Shown here: positions 29,575 to 37,620 of the stretch, one piece after another | Position numbering within the stretch: the stretch's first letter is position 1 | How the letters are laid out: every line of letters starts with the position of its first letter | From: GCA-2715965 sp047608975 | GTDB lineage: Bacteria; Verrucomicrobiota; Verrucomicrobiia; Limisphaerales; JAYPXF01 | NCBI GenBank assembly: GCA_047608975.1 | Contig: JBLFYM010000006.1 | Location: forward strand, 1-64,000 | Reading direction: 5' to 3' | Length of the DNA stretch: 64,000 bases | Position numbers and translations under genes: made by a program | Notes under the pieces: model-generated | What the model saw: the letters and a program-made list of their open reading frames with translations, nothing else | What the model was told of the DNA's origin: nothing | The model's database searches: none

Positions 29575-29964
29575 CTAAATCCCGTGCTGTTTCCGGTGGC
29601 AGTCCCGGCATATTGCCTTGAGGTAACTCATGTTCTCTCGCTTGAAACTCATGCGACCGAAACTCTTGGGGTAACGCACGTGATGCACCTGCTTCCACTT
29701 GTCCGACCGCAGATACTCCCCGTATGCGCTGTGCCACTCCTCGCGCCGCTCTGCCTCCTGCCGCTCTCTCTCGATACGCTGCTGCTCCAAACGGGTCCGT
29801 AACTCGCGCTCACGCTGCTCTCGCTCCTGCTGCTCCCGAAGAAGCTCCTCTGGCGTCTTTGGTGGAGTCTGCTGCAGCCACCAGCCGAAAATGTGGACTG
29901 CGAGCCAGGTACTGCCAATGATGAGAAAAATTTCCATGCGCTGTTGTTGTGTGGCTCTCGCCAT
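29575..29964 (-). CDS. Membrane-anchored HNH-like protein lacking the first zinc Cys pair
   Basis: About 129 residues (ATG at 29964; ATG at 29937 also possible). The N-terminus is a membrane anchor (MEIFLIIGSTWLAVHIFGWW), followed by a long charged Glu/Arg/Gln coiled coil and a C-terminal HNH-type end: VHHVRYPKSFG and CRDCHRKQHG. In related HNH proteins the segment between YLRSDKWK and QVHH carries about 25 residues with a CxxC zinc pair; here the two pieces are joined directly, so the first zinc ligands are missing. Either an in-frame deletion has inactivated the nuclease or it is a degenerate binding protein. It overlaps the exonuclease frame downstream. Confidence 0.55.
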   Translation of the reverse strand: MARATQQQRMEIFLIIGSTWLAVHIFGWWLQQTPPKTPEELLREQQEREQRERELRTRLEQQRIERERQEAERREEWHSAYGEYLRSDKWKQVHHVRYPKSFGRMSFKRENMSYLKAICRDCHRKQHGI

Positions 29965-30216
29965 GACCGAGGGCGTAGGCTGCCTAACGTCCTGCATCAG
30001 CCACCGACTGCCGGCGGCGAGCTTTGATTCCACCCCGTGACAGCGGCGGGGTAGCTACCCTCAGACATCGATTCCCCGAGGGCAGGTGGTTGGTATCCTC
30101 GCCTTGTGTCTGCCCGGCATGGGCGTGTTGTAATGGGGTGAAAGTCCCTGGTTCATGAACTCAATGAAAGTCGAAGAACCAGAGTGCGGCCACACCGATG
30201 ACGCTGCTTATCATTT

Positions 30217-30543
30217 GTGTGTTGTTTGGCACGTGGCCAAATCCAAGAGGAAGCGATTGCGGGTTGCGCAACGGCATTCCTAACAGTGTTGCTTCCAGGT
30301 CTCCTCGCGCCAAAAAGACGCACTCTTGTTGCTCTGGTCATCTTCGTTTTGGGCGCAATCTATGCTTGGAATATCGTCACTCGTCACGATTGGTCAACGG
30401 GAGATCCAGTCCATCTTTCGATTTTGTGCACTTACCTCGGCGGAGCAGTCGCGCTTGCATTGGTTGCGGCCATCGACATTTCCAGTTCCACTCGAAGAGG
30501 TCGCCCTTCGAATGACAACAGCCAATCGGGGCGACGGGAGTGA
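30217..30543 (+). CDS. Small hydrophobic protein of unknown function
   Basis: About 108 residues from a GTG start, with three hydrophobic segments (around FLTVLLPGLLA, TLVALVIFVLGAIYAWNIV and SILCTYLGGAVALALVAAID) and a polar C-terminus. I do not recognise the family. It lies alone on the plus strand between the defective HNH gene and a repeat-containing stretch. No ribosome site is evident and the start could lie further downstream. It may be a genuine small membrane protein of the element remnant. Confidence 0.4.
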   Translation: MCCLARGQIQEEAIAGCATAFLTVLLPGLLAPKRRTLVALVIFVLGAIYAWNIVTRHDWSTGDPVHLSILCTYLGGAVALALVAAIDISSSTRRGRPSNDNSQSGRRE

Positions 30544-30634
30544 ATCGCTATCCACTGCGTTTTCATGCCCGGAACCCGTTGCTTCTGCAGCGCCATCCGA
30601 TCTACCGAAGCCGTATGGCTAGAGTTGAATTGAA

Positions 30635-30764
30635 GTAGGATGGACCTGTGGTCGGTCCAGTTGGATGTGTGACAGGCATCAGGGCTGGCAAACGACTCCG
30701 AAATCTTACTCACCATTGGGCTGGCATCCCGCGCGTCCATGGACGGACCACAGGTCCATCCTAC
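30635..30764. repeat. 25-bp inverted repeat around an 80-base core
   Basis: Left arm 30635-30659 begins GTAGGATGGACCTGTGG; right arm 30740-30764 is its reverse complement with one mismatch in 25. A smaller hairpin with the same GTAGGA/TCCTAC ends (GTAGGATGGGCATTCCTAC) follows near 30850. Shape and size fit a miniature transposable or REP-like element. This is all I can see in the 420-base gap 30544-30966. Confidence 0.6.
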
Positions 30765-30966
30765 CTTGGCGTTCCTTGCAGTCGCCGGGTTCTGGATTGC
30801 AACGTTACGACTAAGCCCTGTCGCTCGGCTGGATTACGCAAAGAACCGTAGGATGGGCATTCCTACTTGGGCTCTCGTTGTGCAATCGCTTGTTTTTCGA
30901 CTGCAATGTCTCAGCTAGGATCTGGGGGCATTTTTGGAACCAGCCACGCTCTTCAGCAGTCATCCA

Positions 30967-33105
30967 CTAGAACGTAAGCGTTGCGCCAATTCCGACACTT
31001 CGCCCCGGAAGTGGAGCGACGTCTTTTGCCACCGAGACATGGTTGCGGGCGTCGGCGTTCAGAAGATTGTTTCCCTTGATGAACAGACTTAGGTCTCGAT
31101 TCCCCCATTTGCGGGTGTGAGTGAGGTCGGCGTTGAGCAGGGTGTAAGATTTGGTCGGCGTTTCGAAATTTCGCTGGAGGCGATTCTGCGCGAACGAGTG
31201 ACGGACCTCGGCTCCGAGTTTCCACGGGCCTTGGCTGTATTCGACGCGATTGCCCACGCGGACCGGAGGGAAACGCGGGATGGCTGTGTCTTGATTGAGA
31301 TCGGTCGCGCGGACGGAGTCAGCGCTGAAGTGGTAGGTGAGGCTGGAGTTGGTGGAAGCGGGGAGGAGTTCGTATTCGAGCTGCAATTCGGCACCTTCGA
31401 ATTTTGCGCGGGTCTGGATGTAGCGAAAGATGGGCAGACCGTTGACTTCCCAACCGGGACCGATGCCAGTGACGAAGATGTAGTTGTCGAAGTTGTAGGT
31501 AAAGTAGGTGACCGAACCGGTCAGTCGGCCTTTGGTTTTGCGTAAGCTGAATTCGTAGTTCTCGGAACGTTCAAGATCGATTCCGCCCTCGGCTGGTTTG
31601 AGGAAGGGAATGCGGTACCAGGCGCCGACTTCAAAGGTGCCGGCGGCCAGGTGGGGGCCATTGGAGAAAAGCTCGGTGGAGTTTGGCGGACGGCGGGCGC
31701 GAGACCAATTGGCCGCGATTTCAAATCCGTCCCAGAGCTGCAGTTCGAGTCCGGCGGAAAGGCTGTGCGAATCGTAGGTAAGTCGTTCTTGCCGGATGTT
31801 GGCGAAGTTGACGTCCATGATCTGGGTTTCGAAGCGCCCACCTGCCTGAAGTTTGAGCGGGCCGAGTTCGAGGTTCTCGATGACGTATCCGGCGAAGTTT
31901 TCAGTCTGGCTGTCGGGCGTGTTCACTTCAGGGCCGCGACTGCCGAAGTCGATTGTTCTCCACGTTCCGCCGATGCGTCCGCTGAGTCCACGAAATCGTG
32001 CGTGCGTGAGGTCGAGTTTGGTTTCGGTGGTGGTGTTGCCGAAGTTGTTGTCCAACGTGGCAGCAGCTTCACTTTCTGCGTGTTGGTAGTCGGACCAAGT
32101 CCCGCGAAGTTCAATTTCGTCAATCGCAGCGATCGGGTTGTAGAGTTCGAATTCTCCGTTAAAGCGGATCTGATCGAGGTCAACGGCAACGTCGTTGATC
32201 TGCCGATTGACACCGGGACCGAAGTGGCTGTGAGCGTCCGCATGAAAAGGCACGCCGTATTCGGATTCGATACGGGTGATCGATGCGCCAACACGCCCCT
32301 TCTCCCAGAACGTTCCGATGCCACCAGATGCGGTCAGTCGATCCGTCCAGGTGTTGGGTAGGGTTCCTTCAGGGTTGGTTGTGGGGTCGTGTGGGTTGAG
32401 ACGTGCTTTGCCGGGGATATCGTAGTCTTGGGAAATGCTGCGAAGGACATTGAATTGCAGTGCGAGGTTTTCATTTCCGAGAGTAAGCGCAGTCACTCCG
32501 GTTCGTTCCCGAGAAGCGCTTTCCCAGCGAAGGGATGAGACGCCTTCGTACGACTTGGCCGGTGCGCGTCGTGGAATGCTCTTCGATTTGACGTTCACGA
32601 CCCCTCCGATGGCAGATCCGCCGAACTCCAAAGTGGAGGGACCACGCAGGACTTCAATCTCTTCGGAGAGCAGGCTCTCCGCGGTGACTGCGTGGTCGGG
32701 GCTGGTCTGAGAAATATCGCCGGTGCCGACGCCATCAGAAAGCATCCGTACGCGGTCACCGCTGAACCCGCGAATGACGGGGCGGCTAGATCCCGGACCA
32801 AAGGAGGATGAAGTGATGCCCGGTTCCCACATCAGTGTGTCGCCAAGCGATGGAGCAATCTTGAGCTGCAAATCAGCGGCATCGAGAAGCGTACGGGATT
32901 GAATGATGCGCGTGTCGATGAGGGGAGTGCTCTCATCCGCCCGGACAACGATTTCATCCAGGATAAAAAGGTTGGTTGATACGGGAACGGTTTCCTGAGC
33001 GAACGAGTGAGTGACGCCAAACAAAATTGCAAACGCAACAATGCAACGGGGCAACGAGTAGTTGCTCAACGGGCGGTATTCATGCTCACGATTCTGTGTA
33101 TGCAA
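30967..33105 (-). CDS. ZnuD-like TonB-dependent outer-membrane receptor
   Basis: About 712 residues with signal peptide (CIVAFAILFGVTHSFAQ), a TonB box (LDEIVVRAD), a plug domain (PVIRGFSGDRVRMLSDGV; IEVLRGPSTLEFGGSAIGG) and a 22-strand-type barrel ending in Phe. The loop YGVPFHADAHSHFGPG followed by VAVDLDQIRFNGEFEL matches zinc receptors of the ZnuD group, in which a His/acidic loop captures metal. The frame offers only TTG starts (33105, 33069, 33054). A 19-bp operator lies upstream at 33211-33229 and is shared with the divergent anchor-M gene. Uptake would be powered by the ExbB/ExbD/TonB genes at 49.4-52.6 kb. Zinc as substrate is inferred. Confidence 0.88.
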   Translation of the reverse strand: MHTQNREHEYRPLSNYSLPRCIVAFAILFGVTHSFAQETVPVSTNLFILDEIVVRADESTPLIDTRIIQSRTLLDAADLQLKIAPSLGDTLMWEPGITSSSFGPGSSRPVIRGFSGDRVRMLSDGVGTGDISQTSPDHAVTAESLLSEEIEVLRGPSTLEFGGSAIGGVVNVKSKSIPRRAPAKSYEGVSSLRWESASRERTGVTALTLGNENLALQFNVLRSISQDYDIPGKARLNPHDPTTNPEGTLPNTWTDRLTASGGIGTFWEKGRVGASITRIESEYGVPFHADAHSHFGPGVNRQINDVAVDLDQIRFNGEFELYNPIAAIDEIELRGTWSDYQHAESEAAATLDNNFGNTTTETKLDLTHARFRGLSGRIGGTWRTIDFGSRGPEVNTPDSQTENFAGYVIENLELGPLKLQAGGRFETQIMDVNFANIRQERLTYDSHSLSAGLELQLWDGFEIAANWSRARRPPNSTELFSNGPHLAAGTFEVGAWYRIPFLKPAEGGIDLERSENYEFSLRKTKGRLTGSVTYFTYNFDNYIFVTGIGPGWEVNGLPIFRYIQTRAKFEGAELQLEYELLPASTNSSLTYHFSADSVRATDLNQDTAIPRFPPVRVGNRVEYSQGPWKLGAEVRHSFAQNRLQRNFETPTKSYTLLNADLTHTRKWGNRDLSLFIKGNNLLNADARNHVSVAKDVAPLPGRSVGIGATLTF

Positions 33106-33210
33106 AGCGTCGTTCCCAGCTTGGCGGCGCGAACGATGCCAGCCAAAATCATTCGTTCAAGCCGCGATCTCAATTTCAGCGGATGCGCACCATAATACTG
33201 GGGATTTAGT

Positions 33211-33229
33211 ATTGCAAATGGTTTGCAAT
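33211..33229. promoter_or_regulatory. Candidate Zur-type operator, site 1 (receptor / anchor-M divergent promoter)
   Basis: ATTGCAAATGGTTTGCAAT, a perfect 8-3-8 inverted repeat. It lies 24 bases before the ATG of the plus-strand surface protein and about 105 bases before the receptor start, so one site could control both. TATTAT-like -10 boxes exist on both strands around it. Confidence 0.65.
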
Positions 33230-33253
33230 TCGATATGTTGCCCCACCTTTGTG

Positions 33254-34915
33254 ATGAACGGATCGAAGTTGTATTCTGGGTTTCTCGCCTTGCTTGTCGC
33301 CGGCTTGGTATTCTCCGCACCAAGCGGCCGTAGTGCGGAATTGATCACCAATGGGCACTACGACCTCAACGTGACCTTCTCCAACAACGTTGGCTGGGCG
33401 TTCAATTGGTACAACTTCGACAATGAAGCCCGAATCCCAAGCCCATTGATCGACATAGCCGTTATGGAGGCGGCTCGCACAACCGTGCCAGGCAACGGAT
33501 TTTCGGCGCTCGGAGCAAGCCCGGGCGATCCCGTCTGGATCCTGCCGCAAACCCAGACTCCGGATATCACTTTCCTCGGTTATCGCATGGCCGATGCGGA
33601 TCCGAACGAGTTTTTTGCGCTTTTTGGCACACCGATCGTTGGCCTGAAGGTTACCGAAGTTCGTGGTAGTGGCCCGGATCGTGGAGGGTTCTTTTCAGGC
33701 TATCAGACTGGCTTGGGCACTCCGACTTTCCAATACACTTCGGCGGACGGGTTCGACAACAACGACGCGATTGCCGTTCCGTTGGGGGCACATGCGCACT
33801 ACAGTTGGGCCTTCACCAAGCCTGGAGAGTATCAGGTGAATTTTGAGGCGGAAGGCGATCATCGGACGGGTGGCGCAACCAATGGCTCGGGCGCATTCAC
33901 TTTCTTCGTTCCCGGCGGAATGACCAATCTCCACATCCTCGACGGCGACCATGCCTCTTTCCTCTTCGGATTCACCAGCAATTCAGTGGAGTTGAACGTG
34001 GGCGGCGAAGTCGAAGGCATTCCCAACTCCTATGACAACAAGATCCGTTCACCGGAAGAAACGTTGTTTTACGACAAAGCTTCTGACATTCAGCTCACCG
34101 TCCCAGCCGCCGGATTCGATTTCCTTGGCAACCCGGGAGAAACCATCTGGGCCTTCCCGCAGAGCTATAATCCCAACACAATCTTTCTTGGTCTCCGTTC
34201 AGAGGGCATCACCAATGGCGCAGTGATGAACGATGCGGTGGAAATGCGACTGATTGACGTGGATGGTCCCACCAACGGCAACTTCAGCTTCTTCCAAGTC
34301 GATGCGTTCGGCGCTGCGAATCTGTTTATGGACTCCGGCGACGGAGTGGATCCCAACGTGGACAAACACGTCTTCGGGGCCAACGGTCACGATCACTACT
34401 TCTGGGCCTTCACCAAGACCGGCCGCTATCGCGTCTCGTTCCAACTTGCCGCCACGAACACCACCGGCACTCCCATCACGTCTCGGGTCTACGAAACCCA
34501 GTTCGGCATCGGCGCGCTTCCGGGATTCCACGATGACGATGGCAACGGCATCGACGATCATTGGGAAACCCGTCACGGCTTTACCACTCCGGCGGATCCC
34601 AATGCCGACCCGGACAACGACAACAAGACCAACCTGAAGGAATATCTCTTCGACAGCGATCCGCAGACTTCGGACACAAACGCCCCCGTCTTCCGTATCA
34701 TGAACTCCGCGAATTCGATTTCGATGGAGGTCAACACTGTGGAAGGCCGTCAATATCGCCTCATGTATTCCGATGATCTCACCACTTGGAAACCCGGCAG
34801 CGAAAAGATTCTTGGCCAGCGAGCACTGCTTCCCTTCCTCGATGACGGCAATGGTCTGATCCAGGGCCCACCCACCAATCGTTTCTATCGATTGGATATT
34901 TCTTCTCCACAGTAA
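33254..34915 (+). CDS. Secreted choice-of-anchor-M domain protein, two repeats, calcium-type linker
   Basis: About 553 residues. Signal peptide MNGSKLYSGFLALLVAGLVFS. Two copies of the choice-of-anchor-M/TIGR03769-like domain follow: copy 1 (about 28-230) with NGHYDLNVTF and AHAHYSWAFTKPGEY, copy 2 (about 232-430) with DGDHASFLF and GHDHYFWAFTKTGRY. A thrombospondin-3-like Asp-rich linker (HDDDGNGIDDHWETRHGF and DPNADPDNDNKTN) comes next, then a C-terminal domain ending RFYRLDI, a tail common in verrucomicrobial exported proteins. In Actinobacteria the domain occurs in surface proteins beside metal ABC transporters and is thought to pass substrate. The conserved His clusters suggest metal binding. 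Start chosen at ATG 33254 downstream of the operator. Confidence 0.85.
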   Translation: MNGSKLYSGFLALLVAGLVFSAPSGRSAELITNGHYDLNVTFSNNVGWAFNWYNFDNEARIPSPLIDIAVMEAARTTVPGNGFSALGASPGDPVWILPQTQTPDITFLGYRMADADPNEFFALFGTPIVGLKVTEVRGSGPDRGGFFSGYQTGLGTPTFQYTSADGFDNNDAIAVPLGAHAHYSWAFTKPGEYQVNFEAEGDHRTGGATNGSGAFTFFVPGGMTNLHILDGDHASFLFGFTSNSVELNVGGEVEGIPNSYDNKIRSPEETLFYDKASDIQLTVPAAGFDFLGNPGETIWAFPQSYNPNTIFLGLRSEGITNGAVMNDAVEMRLIDVDGPTNGNFSFFQVDAFGAANLFMDSGDGVDPNVDKHVFGANGHDHYFWAFTKTGRYRVSFQLAATNTTGTPITSRVYETQFGIGALPGFHDDDGNGIDDHWETRHGFTTPADPNADPDNDNKTNLKEYLFDSDPQTSDTNAPVFRIMNSANSISMEVNTVEGRQYRLMYSDDLTTWKPGSEKILGQRALLPFLDDGNGLIQGPPTNRFYRLDISSPQ

Positions 34916-34976
34916 ATAGCAGCCAACGTCAGCGGCTCGAACTTCGCTGCGTTTCCGAGCGTTCTTACGTCGACTG

Positions 34977-37511
34977 CTACGGATTGACACCCTGCACCGG
35001 ACGCTTGGTGCCAGGCCAATGAAGCCAGTTGGCATTGGTGTCATTCATCAGGACCGGCGGAAGATTTGTGCTGAGAAGTGCTTCGAAGGCGGGCGCGCGT
35101 CGATCCTTTTGGAGAATGGCTTGTTCCCAATTGGAAAGCGTGAATCCCAGCCCCGCCATACGAACGTGATCAAAGCCGCCACTCGGTCGATCAAAGAGGC
35201 GGGGAAATTGTTGCATCCATTTCAACCAGAGACCGCCGATGTGATATTTGGCATTGGGTTTGCCGGTCAGACGTTCGCGGGCCGCATCGAGTTCGATCCA
35301 GAGGTTGTCCAAGGTGTTCAGCGGCGTTTCCTTTTTGGCTTCGTATCGCCCGAAGTAGAGCATGGCGATGCCTTCGCGGTGGCGCATGCTGGGGTCTGCA
35401 ATCTGGTTGTGAATGCGGACTTGTGAGCAGCGTTGGGCGACGACGTTCCAATCCAAATCAGAATCCTTGAAGCCCACGAGAGCGAGACCAGGATGACGGG
35501 TCTTGAAAGTGAGACGGAAGAGATGCGTCGTTGGGAAGGCTTCCTTGAAGGTGTTGGCGATGACGGTGAATTGATCGGCGGTGAGCTGATACATCGGCAG
35601 CCATTGGCAGAAAATCCCGCCCGGTCGCAAAGCGTCGCGAACAGACGCAAAGTGTTCACGGGAATAGAGCCGTCCGACGCCTGCGCCCCACGGCAGGAAG
35701 AGATCTGCCTCGATGACGTCAAAGCTCTCCCGACAGGCGGCGAAGTAGGTGCGACCGTCTTCGTTCAAAACGCGGGCGTGCGAAACGTTGGCGACGTCAT
35801 GATTGATCTCGGCGAAGTGTTCAGTGGCCGCATCAATCACAGATTCGGCGATCTCGATGGAGACAATCTCCTCGACTGAATCGTGAAGCACTGCCGCGCC
35901 GGGTGTCATCCCAGTCGCGTGCCCAATGAAACCAGCGCTCTTGGGAGCGGGATGCAAGAGCAGCGGCAGGTGGGCTTGACGTTCCTGCATATATTTGGCC
36001 CGCGAACTTCCCAAGACGTACTGGTTGGACATCATGATCGCGCGCCCCATACCTTCGTGCTCGATCACGGCAAGATGCCCTTCGCGACCGTTCTTCTCTT
36101 CCAGGAGTTTGAAGCCCATGTTCGCATTCACGTGTGGAATGTTTGGCAACTTCCCGAATAGCAAACCGGCAACCAGGACAAAAGAAACAGCAGTTACCCC
36201 AATGGATAAGGCGCTTCGCGAGACCGACCTCCAGAGGAGAAAGCCAACGGCAAATACCACGTAAACGAGCCCTACAACGCCAAGCGACTGGTAGACCCCG
36301 AGCTTGGGGAGCAACCAGCGATAGGTGATCTCCGCACCAAGCAATCCGCCCAGTCCATTTACGGCCAGCAACCAGCCCAGTTGTCTGCCCTTGGCATCGT
36401 TGCCCTCCTCGCTCAACCATTTCAATGCGGCAGGAAACAACATGCCAGCGAAGAAGATGGCTGGGCCAATGGTGGCGAGCGCGACGCCGGCGAACTTCAA
36501 CATGAACATCAATACGCTGGGGTTGGATACGTAGGGATGATGTCGAGTGACGATCGCCATGTAGATCACCGGTGCAAGCGCGAGGCAGAGTCCAGCTATA
36601 GCGGCAAAGACGACGATCGCATGCGAAAGCTTCCCGCAAAGCTTCGTGAGCGGTCCGATTAGCCAAGCCGAAACGGCAAGGAGCAGAATCACCGCGACCA
36701 GCAAGGCGGTCGGGGTATGGAAAGACATGGTCGCAACCAAGGTATACATCTTGAAGGCCGCCACTTCGGCTGCCATTACCCCGGCGCCTGAAAAGCCCGC
36801 GATGACGAGAATGCCCGGATCCAATCGTCGGTTCTCGGACTCGTTCGATTCGCGTGCGAGTTGTTTCTCGATGCGTTGGGTCTCGCGCAAATGCAGTTGC
36901 CAAAACGCAAAACCAAGCCCGGCGTTCATAGTCATCATGGCGATCATGGACGCGGAAGCACCGGCAGCGGGAATGATGAAGCCGGCCAGAATCAGCAGTC
37001 CCACCACCCCGCCAACGGTATTGAAGGCGTAGAGATTGATGCCCTGCCGTCCCAGTTCGAATCCACCCGCCATGACCCCGCGAACGATGACTGGAAAACC
37101 GAAGCCCATGAGCGTGGCTGGGGGCACGATCATCAGTGCAGACAGGAGGAACTTGATCAGGCCGCCAGGCCAGGCAACAAGCAAGTCCGGGCCTACCCGT
37201 GGCCAGATCCAATCGGTGAGTTGCGGCAGGAATAGAATGGGCAGCGTGAGAAGAACGATGCCGACTTCCAGGCGAGCCAATACAAGGAAAGGACGTTTGA
37301 TGCGATGCACGTAGACGGCGGCCAGAGCGGAACCGAGCCCCAGCCCAAAGAAGAAGCAACTGAACACCCGCACGCTGGATTCCGCGCTCGCTCCCAAAAG
37401 ATCCGTCAACCGGCGCGTCCACAATAATTGATGTCCCAATGCGGCGGCACCGCTGAGCAGCAGCAACAGCAGAGCGAGGCGGTAGACTTGTTGAGAACGT
37501 TTGTCACCCAT
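34977..37511 (-). CDS. Membrane-embedded spermidine synthase-like protein
   Basis: An 844-residue protein: about 14 membrane helices in an MFS-like half (residues 10-480), then a spermidine synthase-like Rossmann methyltransferase-fold domain with IGHATGMTPGAAVLH (degenerate nucleotide-binding loop), VSIEIAESVID, DGRTYF and FDVIEADLFLPWGAG. Such fused proteins are common in Verrucomicrobiota and Planctomycetota and their reaction is unknown; an aminopropyl or related transfer is conceivable but unproved. It lies downstream of the four-repeat surface protein, but a strong terminator-like hairpin (37545-37593) and a second hairpin directly before its ATG (37523-37542) separate them, so it may be expressed only by read-through or from its own promoter. 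Confidence 0.8.
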   Translation of the reverse strand: MGDKRSQQVYRLALLLLLLSGAAALGHQLLWTRRLTDLLGASAESSVRVFSCFFFGLGLGSALAAVYVHRIKRPFLVLARLEVGIVLLTLPILFLPQLTDWIWPRVGPDLLVAWPGGLIKFLLSALMIVPPATLMGFGFPVIVRGVMAGGFELGRQGINLYAFNTVGGVVGLLILAGFIIPAAGASASMIAMMTMNAGLGFAFWQLHLRETQRIEKQLARESNESENRRLDPGILVIAGFSGAGVMAAEVAAFKMYTLVATMSFHTPTALLVAVILLLAVSAWLIGPLTKLCGKLSHAIVVFAAIAGLCLALAPVIYMAIVTRHHPYVSNPSVLMFMLKFAGVALATIGPAIFFAGMLFPAALKWLSEEGNDAKGRQLGWLLAVNGLGGLLGAEITYRWLLPKLGVYQSLGVVGLVYVVFAVGFLLWRSVSRSALSIGVTAVSFVLVAGLLFGKLPNIPHVNANMGFKLLEEKNGREGHLAVIEHEGMGRAIMMSNQYVLGSSRAKYMQERQAHLPLLLHPAPKSAGFIGHATGMTPGAAVLHDSVEEIVSIEIAESVIDAATEHFAEINHDVANVSHARVLNEDGRTYFAACRESFDVIEADLFLPWGAGVGRLYSREHFASVRDALRPGGIFCQWLPMYQLTADQFTVIANTFKEAFPTTHLFRLTFKTRHPGLALVGFKDSDLDWNVVAQRCSQVRIHNQIADPSMRHREGIAMLYFGRYEAKKETPLNTLDNLWIELDAARERLTGKPNAKYHIGGLWLKWMQQFPRLFDRPSGGFDHVRMAGLGFTLSNWEQAILQKDRRAPAFEALLSTNLPPVLMNDTNANWLHWPGTKRPVQGVNP

Positions 37512-37522
37512 GACACGAAAAC

Positions 37523-37542
37523 GCGGAGACCGTAGTCCCCGC
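37523..37542 (-). promoter_or_regulatory. Stable hairpin with C(UACG)G loop just before an ATG
   Basis: On the minus strand GCGGGGAC-TACG-GTCTCCGC forms an 8-bp stem (one G-U) closed by an exceptionally stable UACG tetraloop, followed by GTTTTCG. It ends 11 bases before the ATG of the spermidine synthase-like gene and could act as a second terminator or block the ribosome site. Confidence 0.5.
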
Positions 37543-37544
37543 AC

Positions 37545-37593
37545 AAAAACGAGGCGAGCCCTGACCGGCACACATTTACGGTCAGAGCCCGCC
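37545..37593 (-). terminator. Intrinsic terminator after the four-repeat surface protein gene
   Basis: A 15-bp GC-rich stem (arms 37553-37567 and 37579-37593, two G-U pairs, 11-base loop) followed on the minus strand by CGTTTTT. A short extra hairpin with stem CCCGTC/GACGGG (37597-37612) precedes it. It lies 27 bases after the stop of the surface protein gene. Confidence 0.75.
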
Positions 37594-37620
37594 TATCCCG
37601 TCACCCGACGGGAAATTTGA

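Noticed and set aside
29550..29578. CTTTGA in the HNH frame, identical to the prfB +1 frameshift site, ahead of the exonuclease motif
   Set aside because: An in-frame TAG lies upstream of it and the internal ribosome-binding spacing does not fit, so a programmed frameshift cannot be argued from this alone.
33254..34915. PEP-CTERM substrate of the exosortase
   Set aside because: The C-terminus ends with FYRLDISSPQ and lacks a PEP motif, membrane helix and Arg cluster.
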